Positions 1 to 12,210 of a stretch of DNA of 64,000 nt are shown piece after piece (position 1 is the stretch's first letter; every line of letters starts with the position of its first letter). Made by a program: the position numbers and the translations under genes. This DNA is from Alnus glutinosa (taxonomy: Eukaryota > Streptophyta > Magnoliopsida > Fagales > Betulaceae): positions 26,333,628 to 26,397,627 of the forward strand of contig NC_084897.1 in the NCBI RefSeq assembly GCF_958979055.1, read 5' to 3'. The notes under the pieces are model-generated. The model was given only the letters and a program-made list of their open reading frames with translations, ran no database searches and was not told the DNA's origin.

Positions 1-38
1 TTTATCATCAGTCTCAACTTTCACTCACATGGTTGCAG

Positions 39-3000
39 GTGGAGCGGCATTTGAATGATGGAGACTTTGTACTCTTTAATCGGCAACCTAGTCTGCATAA
101 GATGTCTATTATGGGGCACAGAATCAAGATTATGCCATACTCAACTTTCCGTCTGAATTTATCTGTTACCTCTCCATATAATGCTGATTTTGATGGCGAT
201 GAAATGAATATGCATGTTCCTCAGTCGTTTGAAACTAGAGCAGAGGTGTTGGAGCTAATGATGGTGCCTAAATGCATTGTGTCCCCTCAAGCAAATCGTC
301 CTGTTATGGGAATAGTCCAGGATACGCTTTTAGGTTGCCGTAAAATCACCAAGAGGGACACACTTATATCGAAGGTAACTGTGATGGATAAATTAGTCTT
401 ATTTCCTCTGGTCGGTTTGATTTTTTCGTTTTCTTATGAACCTTTCAGGAGTCTAATTTGTAATGGTTTCTGCAGGATGTTTTCATGAACATCTTGATGT
501 GGTGGGAGGATTTTGATGGGAAAATTCCTGCTCCGGCAATTTTGAAGCCAGGGCCTTATTGGACTGGAAAACAAGTTTTCAATCTTATTATACCAAAACA
601 GATAAATCTCACACGAACTTCTGCCTGGCACTCGGAGTCAGAAACTGGATTCATAACTCCAGGGGACACTCAAGTGAGAATAGAAAGGGGGGAGCTACTT
701 GCTGGAACTCTTTGCAAGAAGACACTTGGGACATCTTCAGGAAGTCTTATACATGTTATTTGGTAGGCGTTTTAAACATATAGCTATGTGCTCACATTTT
801 TAGATGTAGTATGCTTATTCTGATTTACAGCCAAAATATGACAAGCCATCTTTTTTGATTTAGACACTCCAAAATAGCCAATTTTTTCTTTTGAAGTTGA
901 TACCCAATGTGTAACTGTGGGAAATATCACTATTGATAACACTATCGGTTAAACTTATTTCCATCTGTTCTAATGAAACACGATTTCGCACCTGCTGTTG
1001 GAAACTTAATGTAAAAAATAAAATCACGGTTAGCATTATTGGTGAATCTTGGCGTTTTTCTCTATAAGTTTTTTTGAAGTTCCTCAATTTATTTTTATTT
1101 TTAAATTGGTGTTCATGTGTACAGGGAAGAGGTTGGTCCAGATGCGGCTCGCAAGTTTCTGGGTCATGTGCAGTGGCTGGTTAATTACTGGCTTTTGCAG
1201 AATGGTTTTAGCATTGGGATTGGAGATACAATTGCCGATGCAGCAACAATGGAAACAATTAATGAGACTATTTCTAAAGCGAAAAATGAAGTGAAAGACC
1301 TTATCAGAAAAGCCCAAGCAAGGGAGCTAGAACCTGAACCTGGACGTACTATGATGGAGTCATTTGAAAACAAAGTGAACCAGGTCCTGAGTCAAATTTA
1401 TTTTTCTATGCTATTCCCTGTTTTGGCTGCTTTCTGCCAAATGCTAACTGAAATATATCTGCTGTTTTTCAGACGTTGAATAGGGCACGTGATGATGCCG
1501 GAAGTAGTGCCCAGAAGAGTTTATCTGAGAGTAACAATCTCAAGGCTATGGTTACTGCAGGATCCAAAGGTAGTTTCATCAACATATCGCAGATGACTGC
1601 TTGTGTGGGGCAGCAGAATGTTGAGGGTAAGCGAATCCCATATGGGTTCATAGACAGGACTTTGCCCCATTTTACCAAAGATGATTATGGACCAGAAAGT
1701 CGTGGATTTGTGGAGAACTCATATCTACGTGGACTGACCCCACAAGAGTTCTTTTTTCATGCCATGGGTGGTAGGGAAGGTCTTATTGATACTGCAGTGA
1801 AGACTTCTGAAACGGGGTACATCCAAAGGCGACTTGTGAAGGCTATGGAAGATATTATGGTCAAATATGATGGGACTGTACGCAATTCTTTGGGTGATGT
1901 TATCCAATTTCTATATGGGGAAGACGGTATGGATGCTGTCTGGATAGAATCACAGAGGCTGGATTCTTTGAAAATGAAAAAATCAGAATTTGATAGGGTT
2001 TTCAGTTATGAGTTTGATGATGAACACTGGAACCCTGATTACATGATGCAAGAACACATTGAAGACTTGAAAACCATCAGAGAGTTTCGCAACGTGTTTG
2101 ATGCTGAAGTTCAAAAGCTTGAAGCTGACAGGTACCAACTGGGAACAGAGATTGCCACGACGGGTGATAATTCCTGGCCATTACCTGTCAACCTTAAGAG
2201 GCTCATATGGAATGCGCAAAAGATCTTTAAGATTGACCCTCGAAGGCATTCTGATATGCATCCAATGGAAATTGTGGAAGCTGTTGATAAGCTCCAGGAG
2301 AGGCTGAAGGTTGTACCGGGTGACGATTTGTTGAGTGTTGAAGCTCAGAAGAATGCTACCCTCTTCTTTAGTATTTTGCTTCGTAGCACTTTTGCCAGTA
2401 AGAGGGTATTGGAGGAGTACAAGCTTACTCGTGAAGCATTTGAGTGGGTTATTGGTGAAATAGAATCGCGCTTCCTGCAGTCACTTGTAGCACCGGGGGA
2501 AATGATCGGTTGTGTTGCCGCTCAGTCTATCGGTGAGCCTGCAACACAGATGACCCTAAATACCTTTCACTATGCCGGTGTCAGTGCAAAGAATGTCACC
2601 CTTGGTGTTCCCAGGTTGAGGGAAATCATTAATGTAGCTAAGAGGATCAAAACACCTTCTCTCTCTGTGTACCTGAAGCCTGAAGTTGGTAAAACTAAGG
2701 AGAGGGCAAAGAATGTTCAGTGTGCTTTGGAATACACTACTCTTCGGAGTGTAACTCAAGCTACAGAGGTATGGTATGATCCGGATCCCATGAGCACAAT
2801 AATTGAAGAGGATGTTGATTTTGTCAGATCCTATTATGAAATGCCAGATGAAGAGGTTGCGCCTGAAAAAATCTCTCCTTGGTTGCTTCGCATAGAGTTG
2901 AATCGAGAAATGATGGTGGACAAGAAGTTAAGCATGGCTGACATTGCTGAGAAGATCAACCTTGAATTTGATGATGATTTGACTTGTATTTTCAATGACG

Positions 3001-5487
3001 ACAATGCTGAAAAACTGATCCTTCGAATCCGTATCATGAATGATGAAGCTCCGAAGGGGGAACTGCAGGATGAATCTGCTGAAGATGACGTTTTCCTGAA
3101 GAAGATCGAGAGTAACATGTTGACAGAAATGGCTCTTCGAGGTATCCCAGATATCAACAAGGTGTTCATCAAACAATGTAAGATAAACAAGTTTGATGAG
3201 AATGAAGGATTTAAGCCAGAACAAGAGTGGATGTTGGATACAGAAGGTGTCAATCTATTGGCTGTTATTTGTCATGAAGACGTAGATGCAAGGAGGACCA
3301 CAAGCAATCACTTAATTGAAGTAATTGAAGTTCTTGGAATTGAGGCAGTTCGTCGGTCCCTGCTGGATGAGTTGCGGGTTGTCATATCTTTTGATGGATC
3401 TTATGTGAATTACCGCCATCTAGCTATCCTGTGCGATACCATGACCTATCGTGGTCATTTAATGGCCATCACCCGTCATGGCATCAATCGAAATGATACT
3501 GGGCCGATGATGAGATGCTCGTTTGAAGAAACAGTGGACATTCTTCTTGATGCTGCAGTATATGCTGAAACAGATCACTTGAGGGGCGTTACCGAAAACA
3601 TAATGTTAGGTCAGCTTGCACCAATTGGCACAGGAGACTGTGCCTTGTATCTCAATGATGAGATGTTGAAGAATGCTATTGAACTCCAACTGCCTAGTTA
3701 TATGGATGGTCTGGATTTTGGCATGACACCTTCCCGATCTCCAGTTTCAGGAACTCCATATCATGAGGGCTTGATGTCCCCAAATTATTTGCTGAGCCCA
3801 AATCTCCGGCTGTCACCCATTACAGATGCTCAGTTTTCTCCTTATGTCGGTGGAATGGCTTTTTCTCCTACGTCATCACCGGGCTACAGTCCATCATCTC
3901 CGGGCTACAGTCCGTCATCCCCGGGGTACAGCCCCACCTCCCCGGGGTACAGCCCCACCTCCCCGGGATACAGTCCCACCTCCCCTGGTTATAGCCCAAC
4001 ATCCCCAACATATAGCCCTAGTTCTCCTGGCTATAGCCCAACCAGTCCTGCCTATTCTCCTACGAGTCCATCTTACTCGCCTACCTCTCCCAGCTACAGC
4101 CCAACCTCTCCCAGCTACAGTCCAACCTCTCCCAGCTACAGCCCAACCTCTCCTACTTACAGCCCTACCTCTCCCAGTTACAGCCCCACTTCGCCGGCAT
4201 ACAGCCCCACTTCGCCGGCATACAGCCCCACTTCACCGGCATACAGCCCCACTTCCCCATCTTACAGTCCCACGTCGCCTTCGTACAGTCCCACATCTCC
4301 TTCATACAGCCCAACCTCACCCTCGTACAGCCCCACATCTCCCTCGTACAGCCCTACCTCACCAGCCTATAGCCCCACGTCTCCAGGGTATAGTCCAACC
4401 TCACCTAGTTATAGTCCGACATCTCCATCCTACAATCCACAGTCAGCAAAGTACAGCCCTTCACTGGCGTACTCCCCATCGAGTCCAAGATTGTCACCAT
4501 CGAGTCCATATAGTCCTACATCTCCTAATTATAGGTAAGCCATTTTGCAAAATGTCCTATTGCTGATCATTTTGGTGATACAAATGTGTGATTGTAGTCA
4601 TTTTTACATTTCCAAATTACATTTTCAGCTGAATTGTTCCATCTCTGTCTTGGCCAGTGGTGTGAATATTTTTTTTCCTTGCTTTTCCATTACTACGGTG
4701 ATCTATCTTCAGGCTGTATGATATGCTTGAACTTTTCATTTTCTGTTGCAGTCCAACGTCACCATCATATTCACCGACATCCCCATCTTATTCTCCATCT
4801 AGCCCAACATACAGCCCCAGTAGGTAAGTTTACTATTTTGTCAGCAGCATGTTCTTGGTCTTCATATTACCTCTATTCCAGCACTATTTGTAGCATGGTT
4901 TCTGTTTTTTAACTTTCTGATTATCTGCCTCAGTTTTTAAATAGTTGGCTTGCTTGTTTAATGGTCTATATATATATAACGGACTGGTGTGTGAAGGGGG
5001 TTTAGATCAGCCTGTGACTATCAGGGGTTGCACTGCATGTTTTGTCCAGATAAAATGTCTTAGGCGTTGTGATCCTGGTCAACTGAAAATATCCAACTAC
5101 CTCCCCCCCTCCCCTTCTCTTTCTCCTTGCAAATGCTATGTATTGTGGTTTGTGAGAGAATTGACATATACTGCTTTGATTGAGTGTTAAAAATGTTTTG
5201 AATGATGTTTTCATTTTTTTCCCATTTAGTCCATACAATTCTGGAGTGAGCCCTGACAGTCCAAGTTCTCCAACGTACAGGTAAGCTGAGAAACAATCCT
5301 AGTTCTTGAAATAGCTCTTTCAAGCTTCTTATTGACCTAATGGGCGCCAATATGCTTCTTACATCACTGTTTACTCTCGTGCAGCCCAAGTGCAGGGTAC
5401 TCACCAAGCCAACCTGGGTACTCTCCATCATCTACCAGCCAGTATACTCCACAAACGAGTGACAAAGATGACAAGAGCACTCGTTAA
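39..5487 (+). CDS. NRPB1: RNA polymerase II largest subunit (RPB1), 3' part
   Basis: Catalytic largest subunit of nuclear RNA polymerase II. The window starts inside the gene, so the N-terminal part is missing. Exons: 39-374, 476-762, 1125-1383, 1473-4534, 4752-4823, 5230-5280, 5385-5487; all junctions are GT-AG and keep frame. Exon one carries the metal-binding loop [10 protein letters not shown]. The large exon carries the bridge helix ([20 protein letters not shown]), the trigger-loop region ([20 protein letters not shown]) and the start of the CTD. From about 3850 the CTD has roughly 35 heptads, with near-perfect YSPTSPS units in the middle and degenerate ones distally, continued by three short exons to the acidic/basic end DKDDKSTR and a TAA. 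The tail of heptads is the platform for capping, splicing and 3'-end factors. Identity is certain. Minor doubt concerns only whether the last small exons are always used. Confidence 0.97.
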
Positions 5488-6400
5488 GTCATTATTGATA
5501 AATAGACTGAATGAAAGCTAAGGTCAAATTCTTCTTCAAGCTCTCATCTCAATGATTGTTAAGAAAGAAATTGCTCTTTATCTGTAGGGATGAAATTCTC
5601 ATGTTTATCTTTCCACTTGACTGTTCTTTAAGGAGGATTTAGACCAGTATTGTCTACTCTCTTCTGGCTGGAGTTAGACAAGGAGGTGGTCATTTTATAC
5701 TTGCTTTGGATTGTTCTTTGGGCTTTGCCTTATTTACGTTTCTGTGCCACTTCAGGTCTATTCCAGCAAGTTTTTGGGAATGGTTTTTGATATATGAAAC
5801 TTCCTTGTACATACTGCTTGTCTAGTTGTGACACGAAGCTTCCATCTTCTTTGTCCTTGCATTTAACAAATTGGAATCTCAGCTGGATAGAAGAGTAGTT
5901 TATTGACATGGCTTTTGTTTTTGTTTGGGATGGGGGTTCTTTACTCCCTGGATAGAGAATGGGTATTTCGTTTTAACGTGAAAAATGCTAGACCCACAAC
6001 TTTTGACACATTTCAGCTTGTGATTGGAGTGGATACAAGGCTGACTTGTGGCTTCACTTGTCCATTTGCAGTTGATATGCAGATGTTTAAACATGGGACT
6101 GCCGCAGACGTGGACTCAACCACGAAAGGGTGGAGAGATGTGCAAATTAATAACTTGGCCGGATATGTCAGCTTGTATTGTAGTAGTACCTCTTGATGTA
6201 TCATTATTATTCATCAAAAAAAAAAAAAAAAAGTTACCTCTTGATGTATCATCCACTGCATGGTGTTCTGTTGGGGTAATATTTGTGGACTTAAATGGAG
6301 TAGTTTGCGAGTTGGGGCTCACCTTTATAGTGCAAATGGTTCATTAGATGTGGGTAGAATGCATTTGATCAGTGTATTTTATTGTTTCTTTCAATGTTCA
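5488..6400 (+). other. NRPB1 3' UTR and downstream flank
   Basis: T-rich sequence after the NRPB1 stop with no coding potential beyond short chance frames. It is probably 3' UTR for several hundred bases, but I cannot place the cleavage site. It contains the small poly(A) insertion listed separately. Confidence 0.5.
6187..6252 (+). repeat. 18-bp direct repeat around a poly(A) micro-insertion
   Basis: The 18-mer tacctcttgatgtatcat occurs exactly at 6187-6204 and 6235-6252. Between the copies lie 30 bp: an 11-nt stub, 17 adenines and gt. Perfect flanking repeats with an A-tail are the footprint of target-primed retroposition, here with almost nothing but the tail. Replication slippage is the alternative. 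Confidence 0.6.
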
Positions 6401-7213
6401 ACTGCAAATATATAAGCTGAATTTTCTAAAGCAGAGATAATCATGGAATGTCTTGTTGAGTCACATGTCAGTGTTTACAATTCTTGTTACCGTTCTAGTT
6501 TTCCATTCTTGGGTTTATTTCTACGTACCAAACGCGACCTAAGATTTTATTGGACCGGCCTTCAGGCCATTTTCAAATCCCCCCCTACAACCCTTTTGAT
6601 TTCCATTTGTATTAGGCTACAGCGCTCTGTAACCTTTTGATTATTCATGAAATTTTCCCCATTAAAGAAATGAAAGATCGATTCTTATAAATTTCCGTTC
6701 ACTTAGATCCTTCTTCTAACTAATTTCCAAAAATGCACTAAAGGAAAATTATTCAATCCACCGCATCTTTGATGAATATTCAGATTTGATTTGGTCTCCA
6801 TCGACAAAGACAAAGACGAACGAAGGAAGTATAAAAATAACAGCAAGACACACACTACTATCAACCGGGTACGACCTGCAAAATCACTTCCACCAGTACG
6901 TATTATAGGCGCTAATGCGCTATTGCCGTCTGCACTGATCGAGGCAGTATTAAATTCTGGCCGGCACTACGTTGCGTCACCAATATCACTTCCACCATTT
7001 CAACCTCTTTATCCATCCATGTCTCTCCTCACGCATCCACTTACGACCGTGTCAAAATCTCATGCCGTCGGCTCCTAAAGCTTCAGTTTTCTCTCTTTCT
7101 TTTTTATTTTTATTTTATATATATATATATAACGGTACTGCGCTAGAAGATTCAAATAGAGAAGAGTGTAAGATTTTTAAGAACAACTCCTTTATTGGGA
7201 CGCTTTTATCTCA
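6401..7213. promoter_or_regulatory. Intergenic region and probable promoter of the 7214 gene
   Basis: No gene seen. A T/A-rich run ending in (ta)n at about 7115-7132 lies 80-100 bp before the ATG at 7214 and could serve as the TATA region. Assignment is by position only. Confidence 0.35.
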
Positions 7214-7798
7214 ATGGAGAAACCATCAAAGCTGAGAAGCAAGTTGTTAAGGTTTCTAATACCACATGCCGCATCAGCAGTAACATTCCAAAGTCCACCT
7301 CTTAGCCCTGGAGAAGCGGTTGCTGCGCCGAGAGGATCCTCCAGTCCATCCATATCAATAATCCCTCCGGAGGTTCGAAGAAAGAAGAAGACGGCAAGTT
7401 TTGACGCACGGGAGCCCACCTCGCCAAAAGTCTCGTGCATGGGCCATGTCAAGAGCACGAAGAAGATCAAAAGAAAGCCTAAGCGGGTTTCAGTTTCACT
7501 CCCACCAAAACCACACGCAACCGTGCGAGTTTCTTTTCCCAAAGAGGTTGAGGAAAAGAAGGAAAAAGAGATTGTTAAGATTGGTTTTAAAGGACCAAAA
7601 CAAGGTCATGGGATGCCTGATGTTTTTTTCTATCATGAGAAGAAGAAGCAAACAGTTCCGGAACCAGTGCCTTCTTTGGGTCAGATAAAGCAGTTTTCAA
7701 GTGCACGCGCCGGGGCCTTGTCCGACTTTGATTGGAGGACTTCTGGTGCAGTGGCAGTGCCCGATTGCCAAGATGGCTATACCTCAGGTCCGAAATGA
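7214..7798 (+). CDS. Plant-specific At1g76070-like / syringolide-induced 14-1-1-type protein
   Basis: Intronless 194-residue basic protein. The N-terminus MEKPSKLRSKLLRFL looks like a short amphipathic helix. It is followed by Ser/Pro-rich sequence and the motif DAREPTSPKVSCMGHVK (about residues 63-79), the signature I associate with the plant family containing Arabidopsis At1g76070 and soybean syringolide-induced protein 14-1-1. The middle is Lys/Arg-rich (KKIKRKPKR), a possible nuclear-localisation signal. No catalytic domain is visible. Members are known mainly as elicitor- or stress-induced proteins of unknown biochemical role. The start is the first ATG of an open frame (context tcaATGg), and the length fits the family. 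No signal peptide or membrane segment is visible. Family call from memory of the motif; function unknown. Confidence 0.8.
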   Translation: MEKPSKLRSKLLRFLIPHAASAVTFQSPPLSPGEAVAAPRGSSSPSISIIPPEVRRKKKTASFDAREPTSPKVSCMGHVKSTKKIKRKPKRVSVSLPPKPHATVRVSFPKEVEEKKEKEIVKIGFKGPKQGHGMPDVFFYHEKKKQTVPEPVPSLGQIKQFSSARAGALSDFDWRTSGAVAVPDCQDGYTSGPK

Positions 7799-8595
7799 GA
7801 ACCCAATTTATCATACTCATTTTATATCGGTTGATGTATCATTTTTTAAGTAGTCTTTATGTCAGACACTTGAAATATATCACGTTAATTGGTGTAAAAT
7901 GTGTAATAATTGAATGTGAAAAATAGTATTACTTCCTAATGAAAGATAGGAAGCGCAGAGAAGATGAGAATGTGAATGTACAATATTTTCACCGAGTGGG
8001 TGATTGTAGTTTTGGAGCTATAATTTTATTACTGCAAATTCTTTACAAATTGGCATGATAGTGCACGAAACACTTACTATATCAACACTAAATAATAAAA
8101 ATTTGGTTGTGACTGACGAGACAATGCCGTGATAATTTGTAAGTCTACATAATAATTATTACATCAATTACAAAACAATTAAATATGATTATACTTAACG
8201 TGACAATGCAACGTGGACTACCACATCATTTTATAAGAGATATAGCATCTCCAACATAAAACTTTGGTTTGCCCTTCGTTTCATTTTTTTTTTTTCACTC
8301 TTCTGAACCAAACAGATTTGATCAAATTTTTTAAAAAAAAAATAAAAAAGAAAAAATTGTAACATCTCAATCCAACATTAGAAAGGTGAATAGCTTGGTA
8401 GAAAGGTAAATAGCTTGGTAATCATAAATGCTAAGTTTCATATTAATTTTGTATTAGACGAGAATCAACTTTATAAAGACAATTATAACTTGACTAATTA
8501 TTTAACATATAATGTGATATGATGCGATCCGGACGGGATGCGCATCTGAGAAGGTACAGCTCTTAGGTTTTAACCAGAGTCATTAGACAAGAAAC

Positions 8596-8640
<45 letters not shown>

Positions 8641-9010
8641 GGTACAATATTTATGATGATATTGACGTATCAACTAATCGATGCTAAAATACGAGTAACG
8701 TGTTCTCCACAAATTTGGTATGTAGGATCTAAAAGAATGATTGGTCCAAGGATATATAGCAAATGATACTCTTTCACAGCATTTGCTCCTGCAACTGGAC
8801 GTTATATAGGCTTCGGGTGCATTGTTCACATTAACGATCAGAAAATCTTACAACATTTTAATTTTTTAATTTTTAATTTTTAAATATTAGTTGAAAAAAA
8901 ATAAGGAAAAAGGATGAAATGGCAACATAAAACAAATATATATAGCCACTGGGTATGTGGCAGAAAACTGAGAGATTTATTGGTTAAGAAAAAGGGATTT
9001 GATTCATACA
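7799..9010. other. AT-rich intergenic DNA
   Basis: No gene or RNA recognised. AT-rich sequence with short A/T homopolymers and one (AT)n microsatellite. The first few hundred bases are presumably the 3' UTR of the preceding gene. Confidence 0.4.
8599..8637. repeat. (AT)n microsatellite
   Basis: About 19 uninterrupted AT dinucleotides, directly visible. Confidence 0.95.
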
Positions 9011-9011
9011 C

Positions 9012-9107
9012 AACACCATCATAACAACAATACAACAACCCCTCACATGAGGGTGGGCCCCAGTGTGTAGGGTCCACCCTCATGTGAGGGGTTATTGTGT
9101 TGGTGTT
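9012..9107. mobile_element. Palindromic mini-element, copy A
   Basis: Near-perfect inverted repeat. The left arm runs from acaccatc through the core cccctcacatgagggtgg. The right arm (about 9071-9106) is its reverse complement and ends ttggtgt. The loop is about 10 bp. It has the size and structure of a foldback MITE and shares its core with copies at 9140, 33389 and 57998. Confidence 0.65.
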
Positions 9108-9139
9108 ATAAATTTAACATTTTCTTAAGGAAAATGATA

Positions 9140-9258
9140 AAACCACAACCCCATCACAACTCCTTCACAACCCCCACTTACAATAGTGTGGAGCCCATGT
9201 GTGTGGGCTCCACACCATTGTGAGTGGGGTTGTGAGGGAGTTATGTAAAGGAGTTGTG
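9140..9258. mobile_element. Palindromic mini-element, copy B
   Basis: Second inverted repeat about 30 bp after copy A. The left arm has cacaactccttcacaac...gtgtggagccca and the right arm tgggctccacac...gttgtgagggag and aaggagttgtg. Arm order and length resemble copy A, but the core sequence is diverged. Confidence 0.6.
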
Positions 9259-9759
9259 AGCCAATCATGTTCCGTTGGTTAAAATACAGAAAATAATAAG
9301 AAAAATAAAAGGATAAATGGGCCGTTTTGTGAGATCAACCTTTAAATGTTTCAAAAACTGAAAAAAGTAATGGATGTTTTCTTTGATGATTAGCTATACG
9401 GCATATACATTCTTTGATGATTAGCTTATTGTTATTACATAATAATTCTTAAAAGATAAATATTTGATTTTTTTTTTTTTTTCTCTTGGATATTTTTTTG
9501 TTCATTTCCATATAAAAAATGTGTAAATTCATCACATGGGTCTTACAGATTCAATAATATTATTTGCAAAAAAGATGTGTAAGAGAATAACACAAAACAC
9601 AACTCTTTCTAAAAATATAGAGATTGCAATAATATGCAATTAATTAATATGATTATCGGAGAATGTTAAGAAAATATTTGCCATTATTTTTGTTTTATAT
9701 TCTCAAAACAAATACATTAACAAATGGTGATACCATTTACTAAAGGCCGCTCCGACCTA

Positions 9760-10345
9760 GCAAAGCCTATTTACCTGTAGGCTAAGCTGTGCCTATCAAT
9801 TGATGGGTTAGCCCCCTCTTAGGGGAATCACATTTGAATGGTCCTTAGCCCGATGGACACATTGTAATGGGACCATCGATAAACTGGCCATAATAACAAA
9901 CAATAACGACCTAGGTCGTTATAATGACAGTACTAGGGGAGCACTTGTTGACTACTACCCATGTCACGATGACCTTGTCTGTCACATTCGGCATGGCAGT
10001 CCATATTAGCACAATGTTGAGTGCCCAAGGGTAAGCAGTTCATACTGAAAATATCGAAAACCCATGTGGGGCAATTGGTATTGACAGGGTGTTAGATACC
10101 TAGGAATAAGCGGTCTGTATTAACAATATGCTCCCCTAATCGAATGGTACCACGTGGCTTGAGTTATTAAACCAATCAAATGGTGTCACGAGACTAGATT
10201 TTCGCATTTCTTCCCTATAAATAAGAGTCTATTGTAGCAAGTAAAAACTTAAGCCTTTACTATTTTTCTAATTATTTATTTATCTAATAATTATTTATTA
10301 ATTTAAGCATCAAAGTGTTATTTGATGGCACCTCCCACGAGTCAA
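9760..10345 (+). mobile_element. Possible solo-LTR-like remnant
   Basis: Lower-AT island between AT-rich flanks. Its right part has a TATA-like ccctataaataag (near 10216) followed by a run ending gcatcaaagtgttatttgatggcacctccc, reminiscent of the 3' end of plant Gypsy LTRs (core gcgtcggagtg...gcaggtac). No second LTR, primer-binding site or coding domain was found. Weak call. Confidence 0.25.
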
Positions 10346-12210
10346 AACATGGAATATCTTTCAAATCATAAAACATTTTTTACAAATTTATATTTTTTAC
10401 TTGCTGTAAAAGCCTTATCAAACACATATATACCAAATTTTATAAATGTCAACCTCAACCAAAAAAAAAAAAAAAAAAAAAAAGAGTTTCAAGAGAAAAA
10501 ACCACTTTTAAAAACTATCATCAAAACACGTCGGGCATTGTATTGTCCAATCCGTCCCTTTTCATTCTCTTTTTCTTTTTTTTTTTTGGTTGTAAATCGC
10601 ACAAAAAGGAAAGCAACAAAAAAAGAAGAAGAAAAAGTAACCCCGTTAGGCCCGCTGATCCGTTACACATGACAGTTTTAGGCTAAAAGTTAGCCCATTT
10701 GCCTTTGCGGGTTGAGATTTACACCATCCATGCGATCGCCTGTTCTTGCCGACAGTGCCCAATCGCACTTTACCGAATCCAAAACGTGGTGGTCCCGGTC
10801 GCCAGTCAGACGTTCGGGCTATCGTGATTCCCACGCTGTTTGCAAGTTGCAACGGACAGGTGATAATAATTATGATCACAGTTTTTTTTTTTTTTTTTAA
10901 AAAAAAAGAAATTAAATTACTTTTTACTATTATCTTAAAAGTGAATTTGACTTGTAAACGAAAAGTACGATTGTAAACTAAATTATAAAAAATAAATTAT
11001 TTTGAAATTACATTTTTAAAATTTTGGGATTCGCAAGTAAACGAGAGTTTTTTTGAAAACGTAGATTTTTAAAGGTTAGCCTGCGATTTTATCAAATACT
11101 TAATTGCATTTTTAAAAACCATTTTTCTAAATTATACATTTTAAAATCGAACTTTTTTAAATTGCAAACATAAAAGAATTTTTAAATGCATTACACAATA
11201 ACTTTCCTTATCTTTTCTTTATACTATTTAAATAATTTTTCCTCCCCCTCTTGTATGAACGTGTCAAAAAAAAAAAAATTAAATGCCACAAGAAAGAGAG
11301 GAAAAAAAATTATTTAAATTTTGTAAGAATTATATTAAAATAAGGTTAAGAGAATTATTTTTGCTTTTATAGATTTAGTGTATAACTTTTGATTCCATTG
11401 TTATTTCCTTATAGTTTAGAGAACAATAATAAATTTTGATTCAAATGATTTTTTAGAAATTTTTTCTACATCTATTAAGAAAATAAAATTTAAAAAACTT
11501 CTGCTAGTGATTTAATTTGTAAATTGTTGCATCTGTCTTCGGCTTTATTTAAAAAGGAATGTTTTTTTTTAAAATTTTTTATTTAAAAACGTAATTTTTT
11601 TTTTATATATATTTTCAGATCATTATTTTAAATTTTTTTTTTTTTTGAAAGGTTTAAAACACACACTTAAACACAGTACTTTCAATAATTTTATTTAAAA
11701 ACACGTTTTTAATTTGCAAACTCAGACAAACTCTTCCTAACTAGGATCTGCCGCGGAAACTGCTGTTGGAACCGTTTATCTTTAAGCTCACCAACCTTGT
11801 TACTGTAACTGGTACAAGTTCATTTTACCTTTCGTTTTTTTTTCGTTGTCTTAATTGCCCCCCCCCAAAAAAACCGAACAACTCTCTGTTGCTCTAACGC
11901 TGTCTTTAGCCCATCATTTCCTTCCTAATCCGATTCCACTTACTGGCTCAAACTTTGTTCTATATCATATGATTATCATCTTCATCTTCGAAGCCTTTGA
12001 AAAGAAATGATTCTTTCAAACAACAATAAAATAAGACCCCAAATCCCCAACGCGCCACGAGGCCCAAAATCTCTGCAACAAGCAAAGAAGCACCGAAACC
12101 CTTTGTCACCATTCACGTATTCCATCCTTTCCCTTCTCTCCGATTCTCTCCTGTTCTATAAGTTGCAGTTGGTACAGTGAACCGCCGTCGTTCCCACTTC
12201 AGCTTCAAAA
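10346..12210. other. Intergenic DNA and promoter/5' UTR of PLD delta
   Basis: No gene recognised. Long A and T runs (10460-10483, 10880-10908) and short AT-rich inverted motifs. The last 300-400 bp before 12211 become CT-rich (tctctccgattctctcc near 12136), as is common in plant 5' UTRs. Confidence 0.4.

Noticed and set aside
3826..4566. 246-residue open frame rich in His/Arg/Pro inside the NRPB1 CTD region
   Set aside because: It is the +1 frame of the heptad-repeat DNA; the real frame encodes the CTD. Repetitive DNA keeps shadow frames open.
10646..10976. Cluster of short overlapping open frames upstream of PLD delta
   Set aside because: No homology, no splice partners, and they run into homopolymers; chance frames in a slightly GC-richer patch.
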